A DNA stretch of 64,000 bases from an uncultured Acidobacteriia bacterium (GTDB taxonomy: Bacteria > Acidobacteriota > Terriglobia > Bryobacterales > Bryobacteraceae): assembly GCA_903923395.1 (NCBI GenBank), contig CAIXXM010000162.1, positions 28,440-92,439 of the forward strand, given 5' to 3'. This document shows positions 8,871-17,230 of this stretch, one piece after another. The notes beneath the pieces are model-generated. The model saw only the letters and a list, made by a program, of their open reading frames with translations. It had not been told where the DNA came from and did no database searches. Each line of letters opens with the position of its first letter. Positions within the stretch are counted from its first letter, which is position 1. The translations under genes and the position numbers were made by a program.

Positions 8871-9722
8871 CTATTTGCGATCGATTCCAAAATCGAAAAC
8901 CACCACGGAACTCGCCGCTGCGGCCCCGCCCATCCCAGTTGCGGCCAGGAAGGCATATTCGCCAACTTTGAGGCTGGCGTCCGGGATCACCCTGTAGGCA
9001 TAGGGGCGAATTTTTTCGGCATTGCACTTGAAGGTTCTCTTCTCGTCCGTGCCAGCACTAAAGCTCGCAAAACCGGCCTTCGCGACAGTTGTTTCCCTAT
9101 GATCTTTCCTTTCGTCTAGCAGGAGGAGAGAGAATTGAGAAGGACTAGTAATCGTGTCCGCTGCACCCAGGTTGCCGGTCGGGGGGAAGTACATATAGAA
9201 CACCGGTTTCGTCTCGGAAGTACGAGTGGTTGCACGAGGACCAGGCAGTTCCGCCTTAACCTTTGCCTTCGAGAGGCCATATGTTAAGGATGAAACCCAG
9301 ATATTGGCGGTCTTATTGCGGCTAGATCCGGCTCGCTCTATCAGGATCATCTTCCTGGACCCGTCGCCCGTGCTGAGCATCATATAGACCCCAGGATCAT
9401 GCGGCGCCATCGGATCATTCGGGTCCACTGAAGCGTTCGCGGTGTTTCCGCCGGCAACGGATGGGTCCACTTTCGGTGACGGACTAACCAGAGCCCGAAT
9501 CACGACATCACTTGCACCCGATGATTTCATATCAATAAGATCATCGGGGCTGAATTTCGGCGGGTTGGTCTCACTCCTGATCTTGGCGACAATGACATCC
9601 TCCGGCAGACCAGCCTTAATCATCTGGACAATCGCGTCCTTTGAAAGGTGCGCGTCCTGGGCATACCCACAATACGAAAGACAGGAAAGAACAACTAATG
9701 CGATCACGCTTCTCTTGTTCAC
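8871..9722 (-). CDS. Exported protein of unknown function with N-terminal helical repeat
   Basis: The start is GTG at 9722, 8 nt after an AGGAG (region 9731-9735). A signal peptide runs to about residue 21 (ALVVLSCLSYCGYA). The mature N-terminus has a pattern common in acidobacterial exported proteins: LSKDAIVQMIKAGLPEDVIV followed by FSPDDLIDMKSSGASDVVI, two short helical units ending in a surface-exposed turn. From about residue 100 a beta-rich domain begins (DPGVYMMLSTGDGSRKMILI) and ends in DFGIDRK. I know of no assigned function. I infer a periplasmic or outer-membrane-associated location. Neighbours do not help: a broken membrane gene lies downstream and a small zinc-ribbon gene upstream. 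Confidence 0.75.
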   Translation of the reverse strand: MNKRSVIALVVLSCLSYCGYAQDAHLSKDAIVQMIKAGLPEDVIVAKIRSETNPPKFSPDDLIDMKSSGASDVVIRALVSPSPKVDPSVAGGNTANASVDPNDPMAPHDPGVYMMLSTGDGSRKMILIERAGSSRNKTANIWVSSLTYGLSKAKVKAELPGPRATTRTSETKPVFYMYFPPTGNLGAADTITSPSQFSLLLLDERKDHRETTVAKAGFASFSAGTDEKRTFKCNAEKIRPYAYRVIPDASLKVGEYAFLAATGMGGAAAASSVVVFDFGIDRK

Positions 9723-9908
9723 AGGCTAACTCCTTCTTCTACAACCTTCGTTATTCACTTCTGACACCGAACGCTCCCATAAGTCCCGCAGCAAACGCCC
9801 TGGCAGCCTACAGTCGCTCCCCGCCTGAATGGTGATGGGATCCCCGCCAGTTGAGGGCGGGGTTATCAAAGAGCCGAAGAACACATCCCTTTCGCCAGTC
9901 ACAGCCGC

Positions 9909-10097
9909 TTAAGAGCACACCGGACATTTTGGATTCCCATTGCCCGGTCCTGTCATAACAAACCCGCCCATATCCCTGGGATGTTCCTTCGACTGCCCGG
10001 AGCAGACATTACACAGCCATCGATTACACTTTGGACATCCCCACGCGATTACCGCCCTGGTGCCACACTTATCGCAAGTGGCATTCTGTTTCGACAT
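9909..10097 (-). CDS. 62-aa zinc-ribbon protein with four CxxC pairs
   Basis: The product carries four cysteine pairs, C8-x2-C11, C21-x2-C24, C29-x2-C32 and C58-x2-C61, consistent with two zinc-binding ribbons. The sequence ends right after the last pair. An AGGAG ribosome site 8 nt before the ATG supports expression. No catalytic part is present, so a binding or adaptor role is likely. The ATPase/regulator gene upstream on the same strand ends 106 nt away, so co-transcription is possible. The family is not recognised beyond zinc ribbon. Confidence 0.7.
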   Translation of the reverse strand: MSKQNATCDKCGTRAVIAWGCPKCNRWLCNVCSGQSKEHPRDMGGFVMTGPGNGNPKCPVCS

Positions 10098-10203
10098 GAC
10101 GCTTTCTCCTATCTTTAAGTTGTAACGATACTTTCGTTCAGTGCGGAGTCCTCTGCGGACTACTTATCTGCGGATGCATGGCTCCGCCAGTATTTCTTCC
10201 CGC

Positions 10204-11433
10204 TTAATTCTCTGGCTCTTGCGGGCTAACGGCAAGGGGGATTGGGATTGGAAGAGCATTGGAACCCCGCGCCGCCGCAAGAACATTGCAACGGGCGAGT
10301 GCGAGTTCCTTCCAGTCCCCGCTTTCTTTATCTATCAGATGCTTCAAGAAAGTGTCGCAGAGAATTTGCAGGAGACATGGCTCGCGTCGGCTGGTGTCGA
10401 TGATCCATTGTGCTTCTCCGTCCGGAAAACGTAGAGGGGAGCTGTTGATCAGTTCCCAAGCTTCTTCTTCAGAGAAAGCCCCAACGGGCACCTCGTGCGA
10501 CGCAATGCGCAGTACTGGCCGAAGTTGGGGGCACTGGTCCCAGAGCGCCCCTACGCTATGGGTGGAAGAAGCCACTATGCTTACTGACCCCGCGCGGGAG
10601 GTTCCAAGAAAGCGAAGTGCGCTCCAGACGGCTGAATCCAGCGAAGCAGCCTCTTCAATATCATCCAAAATGATGGTTACTGATGGAGTTTCTGAAAGAG
10701 CGGTTACGAAGTCATCCAACACTTTCACAGGTCGAAGTCCCACACGGGCGAGAATCGCATGCAGGAACCCCTCCATTTGCCACATTCGCGGATCGTGCAA
10801 ATCGATGAATGCGATCCTCCGAATGTTATCATCCGGCTCAAAGCCAGCATTCAGATCCTCCGATGTAGAGTGTGGAAGGAATTCAAGGAAACGCAGTAAT
10901 GATGTCTTGCCTGCCAGGCGGGGTCCGGATACAAAGACATGCTGCGGCGGCCGGACGAAGCTTGCGTCGCGAATCTGACGCAGTTCCTTTCGTCTGCCAA
11001 AAAAGTTTCTTGGATGAAGGATGGGTGCGCCCCACGTAAATGTCGCCTGACAATCATTTGACCGCCAGGGACGGGTGCGCAACGTATATCCGATTCCAGG
11101 TGAGCTGATGATGAGTTTGGGACAGTCTGGATTTCGTTCGATCTTGTGACGGATGTCGTAAATGAGGCGGCTGAGTTCCGATTGCGGGTCAGAAAGGCGG
11201 TCGCTTCCCCAAACTGCGGATATCAATGCATCGGGACCGCAAGTAACCGGGATGCCACCGCACTCGTGGTTGCGTCTCGCCATGAACTGTATCAACCTCA
11301 GCTGCCGCCCGCGAACTGTAAAGCTCATTGGTTCTACACCGCTGGAATGGCGGGTGAGGCACAGGCGTGCGGGGTCGAACTCCACCCATTCGGAGTTTGG
11401 CTTCGCCAGGATTTGTTGGTTCCGGGTGTCCAT
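10204..11433 (-). CDS. OmpR-type winged-helix fused to a P-loop (STAND-like) ATPase
   Basis: Residues about 35-120 form an OmpR/PhoB-type DNA-binding winged helix; the recognition part SRLIYDIRHKIERNPDCPKL and the wing GIGYTLRTRP are clear. The middle holds an ATPase: NFFGRRKEL (an entry motif seen in AAA/STAND proteins), Walker A GPRLAGKTS at about 170-178, and Walker B VTIILDD at about 252-258. No receiver domain, membrane segment or TPR repeats are visible. I infer an ATP-dependent transcription regulator or a signal-responsive switch, with the DNA-binding domain at the N-terminus. The ATG at 11433 was chosen over a TTG at 11451. A zinc-ribbon gene follows on the same strand. Confidence 0.75.
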   Translation of the reverse strand: MDTRNQQILAKPNSEWVEFDPARLCLTRHSSGVEPMSFTVRGRQLRLIQFMARRNHECGGIPVTCGPDALISAVWGSDRLSDPQSELSRLIYDIRHKIERNPDCPKLIISSPGIGYTLRTRPWRSNDCQATFTWGAPILHPRNFFGRRKELRQIRDASFVRPPQHVFVSGPRLAGKTSLLRFLEFLPHSTSEDLNAGFEPDDNIRRIAFIDLHDPRMWQMEGFLHAILARVGLRPVKVLDDFVTALSETPSVTIILDDIEEAASLDSAVWSALRFLGTSRAGSVSIVASSTHSVGALWDQCPQLRPVLRIASHEVPVGAFSEEEAWELINSSPLRFPDGEAQWIIDTSRREPCLLQILCDTFLKHLIDKESGDWKELALARCNVLAAARGSNALPIPIPLAVSPQEPEN

Positions 11434-11801
11434 TGCTTTCAGAAGTCCCAAACGGGCCCGCGGATGCGTGAACAGCGATGACGCCGCTGTTATTGGCAGC
11501 CCTGGATCATCCTACTAATGGCGATTCGGAGAAACTCTATTTCTCACTTAAGGCAAGCATTCAAAGATTTTTTTGGCGGGATGACTTATGACATCCGTAG
11601 GACGGAATACAAATGGGAACGGTTGGGGCGGTTCTACAGAGGTGGGAGATATTAGAGCTTTGGCTTTACCAGTCCGGGGGAATGAGCTATCGCTAGGATT
11701 GGCCGCTGCCGATGGACACGGATTCCCGAAAAAGTGCGCCAGCATGGCGCACGAACGACGCACCAAATGCCAGGGCGGGCTGGGATTTCGCGGGAACGGG
11801 T
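11434..11801. other. Intergenic stretch of about 370 nt with a dispersed hairpin motif
   Basis: No gene is supported. The stretch holds one copy of the GGCGCACGAAC hairpin motif (11734-11755). It also has a T-rich run near 11570 that could end transcription, though no stem is clear. Both flanking genes run leftward, so the promoter of the regulator is expected near 11440-11520. Confidence 0.4.
11734..11755 (+). repeat. Dispersed hairpin motif, copy A
   Basis: The sequence GTGCGCC-agcat-GGCGCAC is a perfect 7-bp stem followed by GAAC. The same core, GCGCC-N5-GGCGCACGAAC, forms the heart of the 73-bp tandem array at 16942-17224. A half copy is at 26698. All three lie between genes. Confidence 0.7.
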
Positions 11802-13346
11802 TTACAGCAGAGCCTTCCAGCCTGTACCCGTGACCTTGACGCCACAGGCCATTGGGTTGAGTGCTGCGGGGGGCAGGGTCACGGTCAGTGCGTCCGCGGT
11901 CTGTTCAAACTTCACTGGACCCTGCCCGAGGATCTCCACTTTGGCTACCTGATTCACACCACCGGATTTTTTCAGAGCACGCATCCGCATCACGCCACCG
12001 GCTGGAGCACCCATTGCCAGGGCGTAAACGGATTTTCCATCTTTGGATTGGGTGTAGCGAACATCCGCGCCAGAGAAGGCGAAGTCTTCCTTGAAGTGGC
12101 CCTCTTCGGTCTTGGTGCCGCCTTCCCCATAAACGCCGAATGGCCGCGTGCCGTGGATGGCTTCGCTGTGAACTTTCATCCAGGCGGTAACATCCGCTAG
12201 TAACTTCTCGACTTCCGCATCCAATGACCCATCGGGTCTCTGGATTACATTCAGCAGCATGTTCCCATTCTTACTCACCACATCCACCAGCGTTTGCACA
12301 ACCCACTTGGGGGAACGGTACATCGTGCCGGTGTCCTTGGCTTTCCACGTGGTGTTGTAGAACCAATCTCCGATGGCTGTATCGGTCTGCCATGGCGCAG
12401 GCTTGATTGCCGCAAGTCCGCCGCGTTCCACATCCTGCACACCGATGCCTTCCACATACTCCCCGTGACCAGTGCGTCCGCGCCAGTCCTTCAAGTTATA
12501 GACGGCTTCGAGTTTGCCCCCATGGTTCTTCATGTTGGAGTTATAGTAATGCGCCAACATGGTGCGCCCGACTTCACCAAAGGGCAGTGCGCCATCGCAG
12601 TAAAGCAGGTCGGGCTGGTATTGATCAATCAAATCCGTGATCCTGGCCAGCCACTCTTTGTGCCAGCGCGGGTCAGTGGTGTACCACTCCTTATCGCCGG
12701 GCAGCGCTTTTGCATGATAGAGACTTTCCCACTTCGGGTCTGCGCCATCATAAGGTACGCCCGCCATGGCTCCCTTCTTGTCACTGCCATGCGCGCCTTG
12801 CCACCAGGTGAAACTCGCGCCCAGGTGCTCAGAGACGCCGAACTTCAAACCCTGTCTCTTTGCGGCCTTTTGCCAAGCGCCCACGATATCCCGCTTTGGA
12901 CCCATCTTAACGGCGTTCCACTCATGATGCTTCGAGTTCCAAAGATCGAAGTTATCGTGGTGGCATCCCATGCTGACGAAATACTTCGCACCGGCACCCT
13001 TGTAGAGACCCATCAGACGTTCGGGATCAAACTTCTCGGCCTTCCACAGGGGGATGATATCTTTCCAGCCGAACTTCGACGGATGACCGTAAGTCTTCAG
13101 GTGGTGTTCATAGTCCTTGCCACCTTCTTCGTACATCCGGCGTGCGTACCAGTCGCCGTACATGGGTACGCTTTGTGGTCCCCAATGCGCCCAGATACCG
13201 AACTTGGCATCGCGGAACCACTCCGGACACTTATAGTTCGCCAGGGATTCAAATGTCGGTTGAAAGGCAGCCGGTGCCCCGAGGAGCCGGGGCATTTGTG
13301 CCGCGCCTGCGACCGCAATCAAAGCATTTCGTCTGGTCATCTTCAT
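11802..13346 (-). CDS. Alpha-L-fucosidase (GH29), Tat/Sec exported
   Basis: The enzyme should remove terminal alpha-L-fucose from glycans by a retaining mechanism. GH29 hallmarks are WFRDAKFGIWAHWGPQSVP at about residues 43-61, the HHDNFDLWNSKH segment and the QPDLLYCDG motif, whose aspartate (D251) is the expected nucleophile. An arginine-containing signal (MKMTRRNALIAVAGAAQMP) shows export. Length, 514 aa, is normal for the family. AAGGAG 8 nt before the ATG supports the start. It is the last gene of a leftward set with sulfatase and esterase genes (12 nt gap from the sulfatase). A fucan- or fucosylated-polysaccharide target fits that set. Confidence 0.92.
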   Translation of the reverse strand: MKMTRRNALIAVAGAAQMPRLLGAPAAFQPTFESLANYKCPEWFRDAKFGIWAHWGPQSVPMYGDWYARRMYEEGGKDYEHHLKTYGHPSKFGWKDIIPLWKAEKFDPERLMGLYKGAGAKYFVSMGCHHDNFDLWNSKHHEWNAVKMGPKRDIVGAWQKAAKRQGLKFGVSEHLGASFTWWQGAHGSDKKGAMAGVPYDGADPKWESLYHAKALPGDKEWYTTDPRWHKEWLARITDLIDQYQPDLLYCDGALPFGEVGRTMLAHYYNSNMKNHGGKLEAVYNLKDWRGRTGHGEYVEGIGVQDVERGGLAAIKPAPWQTDTAIGDWFYNTTWKAKDTGTMYRSPKWVVQTLVDVVSKNGNMLLNVIQRPDGSLDAEVEKLLADVTAWMKVHSEAIHGTRPFGVYGEGGTKTEEGHFKEDFAFSGADVRYTQSKDGKSVYALAMGAPAGGVMRMRALKKSGGVNQVAKVEILGQGPVKFEQTADALTVTLPPAALNPMACGVKVTGTGWKALL

Positions 13347-13358
13347 GGTCGAATCTCC

Positions 13359-14753
13359 TTATGCCACCGGAGGCGTTGGTGCCTCATATCCCGTCAGTCC
13401 TTCACTTGAGCGTGCCGGATCATAGCCCGGATTCACGGCAGGCATGACTGCACCTGCGCTGCGCCGCCAATCCTGCAAGAGCCTTTTTAACATGGCTGCC
13501 CGGCCCGGTTCCTTGTTGACAAGATTCCGCGTCTCGCCAACATCGTCCGTCAGATTGTATAACTCGAAGCGCCCATCCTCGTAAAACTCGATCAACTTCC
13601 AGTCTCCCAGACGTACCGCACCCGCTGGCGGACCGCCCTGATCGCTGTAGTGTGGATAGTGCCAGAACAGCGGCCGGTCGGCAATTCGGCCGCCGCGCAG
13701 CAAGGGTCCTATATCGACGCCGTCCACACGGTTTACGGTTTTACAAAGTGTGGGCAGGAAGTCGATGCTGCTCACGGGGGTATGTATGACGCTCCCTGGC
13801 TTGGTCACACCGGGCCAGCGGATGATGAGCGGTTCACGAATGCCACCTTCGTATAGATGTCCCTTGCCGGCCCGCAACGGGGAGTTATTGGTTACAGGCG
13901 CTTTCCTGTTCCCCTGGAATCTCACGCCGCCATTATCCGAGAAGAATACGACCACGGTGTTATCCGCTTTCCCCTCATCCTCCAGCGCCTGCAGCAAACG
14001 GCCCACGGAGGCATCCGCGGTCTCCACCATGGCACAGTAAGTGGGGTCGAGGTCACCAGTTTGGCGCGCCTTAGACTTAGCCACCAACTCCTTTGGTGCC
14101 TGCAATGGCATGTGGACGGTAAAGTGCGCTTGATAGAGAAAGAACGGGGCCTTGGTTTCGCGGATGAAGCGCACGCCCTCGCTGGTCAGGCGTTCTGTGA
14201 GGAACTCGCCGGGCTCCAGTTTCAAGCCGGGTAACTGGACGGGTCCGAAGTAAGTGGGCGGCGAGCCTGCAGCGGTACCGGCAATGTTGACGTCAAACCC
14301 GTGATCGAGAGGGGAGGAACCGGAGCCGCCCAGGTGCCATTTCCCAATCGCGGCGCTGCGGTACCCTTCCGGCTTCAAGACCTCGGGGATGGTCTTGGCC
14401 GATGCTGGCAATTGTTGCTCGAAGGCCGGCACTAATAACTTGGCGTAGGGCCATTGTTTGCGGCCCGCGATCCAATCGGTCAGTTTCAGACGCGCTGGAT
14501 ACTGTCCCGTCATGATACTCGCGCGGGTGGGTGAGCAGACGGGACAAGCGGCATAGGCCTGCGTGAATCTTGCGTTCTGTGCCGCGAACTTATCCAGGTA
14601 CGGCGTGTCGATCACCGTGTTGCCATAGGCACCAAGATCATGCCACCCCATGTCATCCATGAGGATGAAGAGGACATTCCACTTGGGAGGCACGGCGGCG
14701 ACCGCACAGGCGGCACTACCCAAGGCCTGGAGGAAAGTGCGGCGGCTGGTCAT
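13359..14753 (-). CDS. Sulfatase (formylglycine-dependent type)
   Basis: This sulfate ester hydrolase has the signature C73-S-P-T-R77 followed by ASIMTGQ. The cysteine would need conversion to formylglycine by an enzyme not encoded in this window. Metal ligands are visible in LFILMDDMGWHD (D33, D34) and FFSDNGGV. A Tat-like leader (MTSRRTFLQALGSAACAV) indicates periplasmic export, so formylglycine formation would occur before folding and export. The C-terminus contains the usual small beta domain (GDWKLIEFYEDGRFELYNLT). The start ATG overlaps the tannase stop as ATGA, so the two are translationally coupled. Together with the fucosidase it suggests attack on sulfated, fucose-containing sugars. 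Confidence 0.92.
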   Translation of the reverse strand: MTSRRTFLQALGSAACAVAAVPPKWNVLFILMDDMGWHDLGAYGNTVIDTPYLDKFAAQNARFTQAYAACPVCSPTRASIMTGQYPARLKLTDWIAGRKQWPYAKLLVPAFEQQLPASAKTIPEVLKPEGYRSAAIGKWHLGGSGSSPLDHGFDVNIAGTAAGSPPTYFGPVQLPGLKLEPGEFLTERLTSEGVRFIRETKAPFFLYQAHFTVHMPLQAPKELVAKSKARQTGDLDPTYCAMVETADASVGRLLQALEDEGKADNTVVVFFSDNGGVRFQGNRKAPVTNNSPLRAGKGHLYEGGIREPLIIRWPGVTKPGSVIHTPVSSIDFLPTLCKTVNRVDGVDIGPLLRGGRIADRPLFWHYPHYSDQGGPPAGAVRLGDWKLIEFYEDGRFELYNLTDDVGETRNLVNKEPGRAAMLKRLLQDWRRSAGAVMPAVNPGYDPARSSEGLTGYEAPTPPVA

Positions 14754-16231
14754 TTGGGGGCCGCGCAGGCAAAGTTTTCTGCTTCATCCACACTGCCCGC
14801 ACCTTTGTAACGTGCTACCTGCGGATAGGGGCAGATGGGCCTGGTCCGTGTGGTTACATTCTTTTCCACGTGCGCGCCCAGCAGTGCATCGGGGGCTTTG
14901 CCGTTCTCCACCCAAGCCACAAGAGCGCCCAGCCAATCCACGGAGCCACAGCCTGGTCCACCGCTGCAATGGAACATACCCGGGACCATGAATAAACGGT
15001 AGAAGCTCATGGTTTCAGATACTCCGAACTTACGGGTTACTGTCTCATAGTAATCGATGCCGGGGAAGGGATTCACCTGCTGATCTGCCCATCCGGAATA
15101 CTGGAGAATCTTACCGCCTCGCTGCTTGAGTGGACCCAGTTCCGGGTTTCGGGCATCCAACTGCGTTGCGGTGCGCTGCATCCGCTGTGGATCGGTATCG
15201 AAGTTATATTGCGTGAACTTCCACTCCGGGCCAGGCGCGGGGTCAAACATAAAGTACTTGACCTGGCTTTCCGCGCGCGGCAGCACGGTCTTGTCAGGGG
15301 CGATGAGGTTATCCGGCCAGACAGGCTCACTGCCGACGGGCTCACCCCACATCAGCTGTTTCCCGCGGGAGTCCCTGGCACCGCCATAGATCTTGGAGAG
15401 CGCCACTAACTGGGCCTGGGTGAAGCAATCCGGACCATCGCCGCTCTTACACTTTGGCAGGTCTTTGAAGGGGTCAAACTTACAGTTTCTGGGGTCGTCA
15501 ATCAGACCATCTTTCAAGCCGTCGATGGCATCGCACTTCTCATAGACAGCTTTGGTGATGAGCGGCAGTTTCTCCGCGGGAGTTGCGCCGTCACCCAACT
15601 GCGATTGCGCGACCCACATGCGGCGGATGTTATTCCCGGTGTTGAAGAGGCCCGGGGCACCGACGACGAGACCGTCAAAGTCCTCTGGAAAGCGCTGGGC
15701 TTCCTGCAGTCCCTGGCGGCCGCCGGTGGAGCAGCCCACCCAGTAAGAGTATTTGGGAGCTTTGCCGTAGTATTCACCGATGACCTTCTTGGCCAGTACG
15801 GCCGTCTCATGCACCGAGAGCCAGGCAAAATCGAGGAACTTGCGGCGTGCGTTGGGATTCTGTGGGGTTTCCCAGGCGAACACGGCGAGAGGTTCCTTGG
15901 CGGCATCATGCCCCGTGTCGGTCGACACTGAGGCATAACCCTTGCGCACAGCGCCATCGACAGCCCCCATGCTGATGGTGCCGGCGGTACCGCCGTTCCC
16001 GACCATCTGGAAGCGCGCATTCCATTCTGTGGGCATTTTCAGGGCGAACTTGGCTTCCGGAAAGATCACGCCGCGCACATCACAGTGTTCCGGCATGTTG
16101 CCCTCCTTCGCGACCAGCGTGGCGGTTTTGATACGCACGTCATCGCCAAAGTCCCTGGTGAGGAGTGAATCGCAGGAGGCGGCGGAAGCCGTGGCGGCGA
16201 AGGTGAACAGGAGAAGCAGTGAGCGAAGCAT
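14750..16231 (-). CDS. Tannase/feruloyl esterase family protein
   Basis: The protein belongs to the tannase family of serine esterases, which cleave ester-linked aromatic acids such as gallate or ferulate. It has a signal peptide (MLRSLLLLFTFAATASAA) and the nucleophile elbow VGCSTGGRQG with Ser at about 168. The conserved MFHCSGGPGC near the C-terminus contains the catalytic histidine, flanked by paired cysteines as in this family. The ATG at 16231 is preferred to a TTG at 16237. It is first in the leftward esterase-sulfatase-fucosidase set. The start region faces a divergent small gene (16303). Substrate cannot be told from sequence alone. Confidence 0.88.
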   Translation of the reverse strand: MLRSLLLLFTFAATASAASCDSLLTRDFGDDVRIKTATLVAKEGNMPEHCDVRGVIFPEAKFALKMPTEWNARFQMVGNGGTAGTISMGAVDGAVRKGYASVSTDTGHDAAKEPLAVFAWETPQNPNARRKFLDFAWLSVHETAVLAKKVIGEYYGKAPKYSYWVGCSTGGRQGLQEAQRFPEDFDGLVVGAPGLFNTGNNIRRMWVAQSQLGDGATPAEKLPLITKAVYEKCDAIDGLKDGLIDDPRNCKFDPFKDLPKCKSGDGPDCFTQAQLVALSKIYGGARDSRGKQLMWGEPVGSEPVWPDNLIAPDKTVLPRAESQVKYFMFDPAPGPEWKFTQYNFDTDPQRMQRTATQLDARNPELGPLKQRGGKILQYSGWADQQVNPFPGIDYYETVTRKFGVSETMSFYRLFMVPGMFHCSGGPGCGSVDWLGALVAWVENGKAPDALLGAHVEKNVTTRTRPICPYPQVARYKGAGSVDEAENFACAAPK

Positions 16232-16302
16232 CCCCAAAATCCTATCGCAAACGGTATACTCCGTTTTGCGTGGGGAAGAACGCAGGAGTCAGGGATTGGG
16301 TG

Positions 16303-16776
16303 ATGACGCAGCAGCAAGAGCCGTTATTCCGGTATGTTCATCAACGCTATCTTGCGGACCGGCTGATGGCGCTGCTTTTGTTGCCCTTCGCCGCACTGGT
16401 ATTTTTGGCCTCCGGCGATGGCCTGTCCGATAAATTCGTCTGGCCTGTCACTGGCATTATTTTCCTGGCCATGCTGACTGGGATGCTATTTTTTGACCCG
16501 ATCCGGATAACCACAATCGACAGAGCTGCCACTGAGATTCATATTGAATTGCGCTCTGTGCTCCGCAATCGCACCTATTGCTGTACTCCTGGTGACCGAA
16601 CTCGCTTCGACAGCATGGATGCCACGGATAGCGAGGGCATGGGGAATTGGCAGGTGCGTTTCCAAAGTCAGGAATTTGGGAATATCGTCATCGCGGAGTT
16701 TCGGAAGCAGGCTGATGCTGAAGCTCTGGCCCAGCGGGGCAATCATGCTCTGGCCGCACTACAATCAAAGTCATGA
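16303..16776 (+). CDS. Small membrane protein of unknown function
   Basis: A 157-aa protein with two adjacent hydrophobic helices (RLMALLLLPFAALVFLASG and FVWPVTGIIFLAMLTGMLFF), then a beta-rich cytosolic domain (ITTIDRAATEIHIELRSVL, GNWQVRFQSQEFGNIVIAEF) resembling PH-like or photosystem-assembly-type membrane domains. I do not recognise a precise family. The ATG at 16303 is chosen because the first helix then follows a short N-tail. An AGGAG at 16284-16288 is somewhat distant. Its stop overlaps the ATG of the next gene (ATGA at 16773), so the two are coupled. Confidence 0.7.
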   Translation: MTQQQEPLFRYVHQRYLADRLMALLLLPFAALVFLASGDGLSDKFVWPVTGIIFLAMLTGMLFFDPIRITTIDRAATEIHIELRSVLRNRTYCCTPGDRTRFDSMDATDSEGMGNWQVRFQSQEFGNIVIAEFRKQADAEALAQRGNHALAALQSKS

Positions 16777-16901
16777 GCGACGGAAACGAAGAGCGCGAGG
16801 AAGTGAAAGCACGACTCGAACGGGCTAAGCTGGAAAATCGCGAAGATACTTATGAGCCCAATCCGTATGATGACTGGGCACCGGAACGCCCGGAGTCTTA
16901 G
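16773..16901 (+). CDS. 42-aa acidic peptide, coupled to the upstream membrane gene
   Basis: The ATG overlaps the preceding stop codon (ATGA, 16773-16776). The frame encodes 42 residues rich in Glu, Asp and Arg (MSDGNEEREEVKARLERAKL, then a tail with YEPNPYDDW) and stops at TAG 16901. The first half would form a charged amphipathic helix. The overlap and the strongly biased composition argue for a real gene. No family recognised. It ends 40 nt before the tandem array. Confidence 0.5.
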   Translation: MSDGNEEREEVKARLERAKLENREDTYEPNPYDDWAPERPES

Positions 16902-16941
16902 GCTCGTATTGAAGACAGAGGACGAAGTCCGATACGGTGAT

Positions 16942-17224
16942 TTGGGCTTGGTCGCACGCCGGAACGCTTGTTGTGGCGGGAAAACGCGCGCCAGAATGGC
17001 GCACGAACAGGTACTTGGGCTTGATCGCACGCCAGAACGCTTGTTGTGGCAGGAAAACGCGCGCCAGAATGGCGCACGAACCGGCACTTGGGATTGGTCG
17101 CACGCCGGAACGCTTGTTGTGACCAGAAAACGCGCGCCAGAATGGCGCACGAACAGGCACTTGGGCTTGATCGCACACCAGCACGCTTGTTGTGACCGGA
17201 ATGGCGCACGAACAGGCATTTGGA
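16942..17224 (+). repeat. Tandem array of 73-bp units with internal hairpin
   Basis: Units begin with TTGGGCTTG-like sequence at 16942, 17015, 17088 and 17161. The first three periods are exactly 73 bp. The last unit is 59 bp because about 14 bp (AAAACGCGCGCCAG) are missing. Each unit contains CGCACGCCGGAACGCTTGTT and the core GCGCC-agaat-GGCGCACGAAC, an inverted repeat with 5-nt loop. The period is 1 mod 3 and no unit carries a stop in most frames, so long overlapping open frames arise on both strands; none is taken as a gene. The array ends just beyond the 3' end of the class II aldolase gene (stop at 17231). Confidence 0.9.
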
Positions 17225-17230
17225 CTTGTA

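Noticed and set aside
8674..9027. A 117-aa leftward open frame overlapping the end of the exported protein gene
   Set aside because: Its N-terminal half is out-of-frame shadow of the 8871-9722 gene. Only its last 26 codons (from 8754) were kept, as part of the broken membrane gene.
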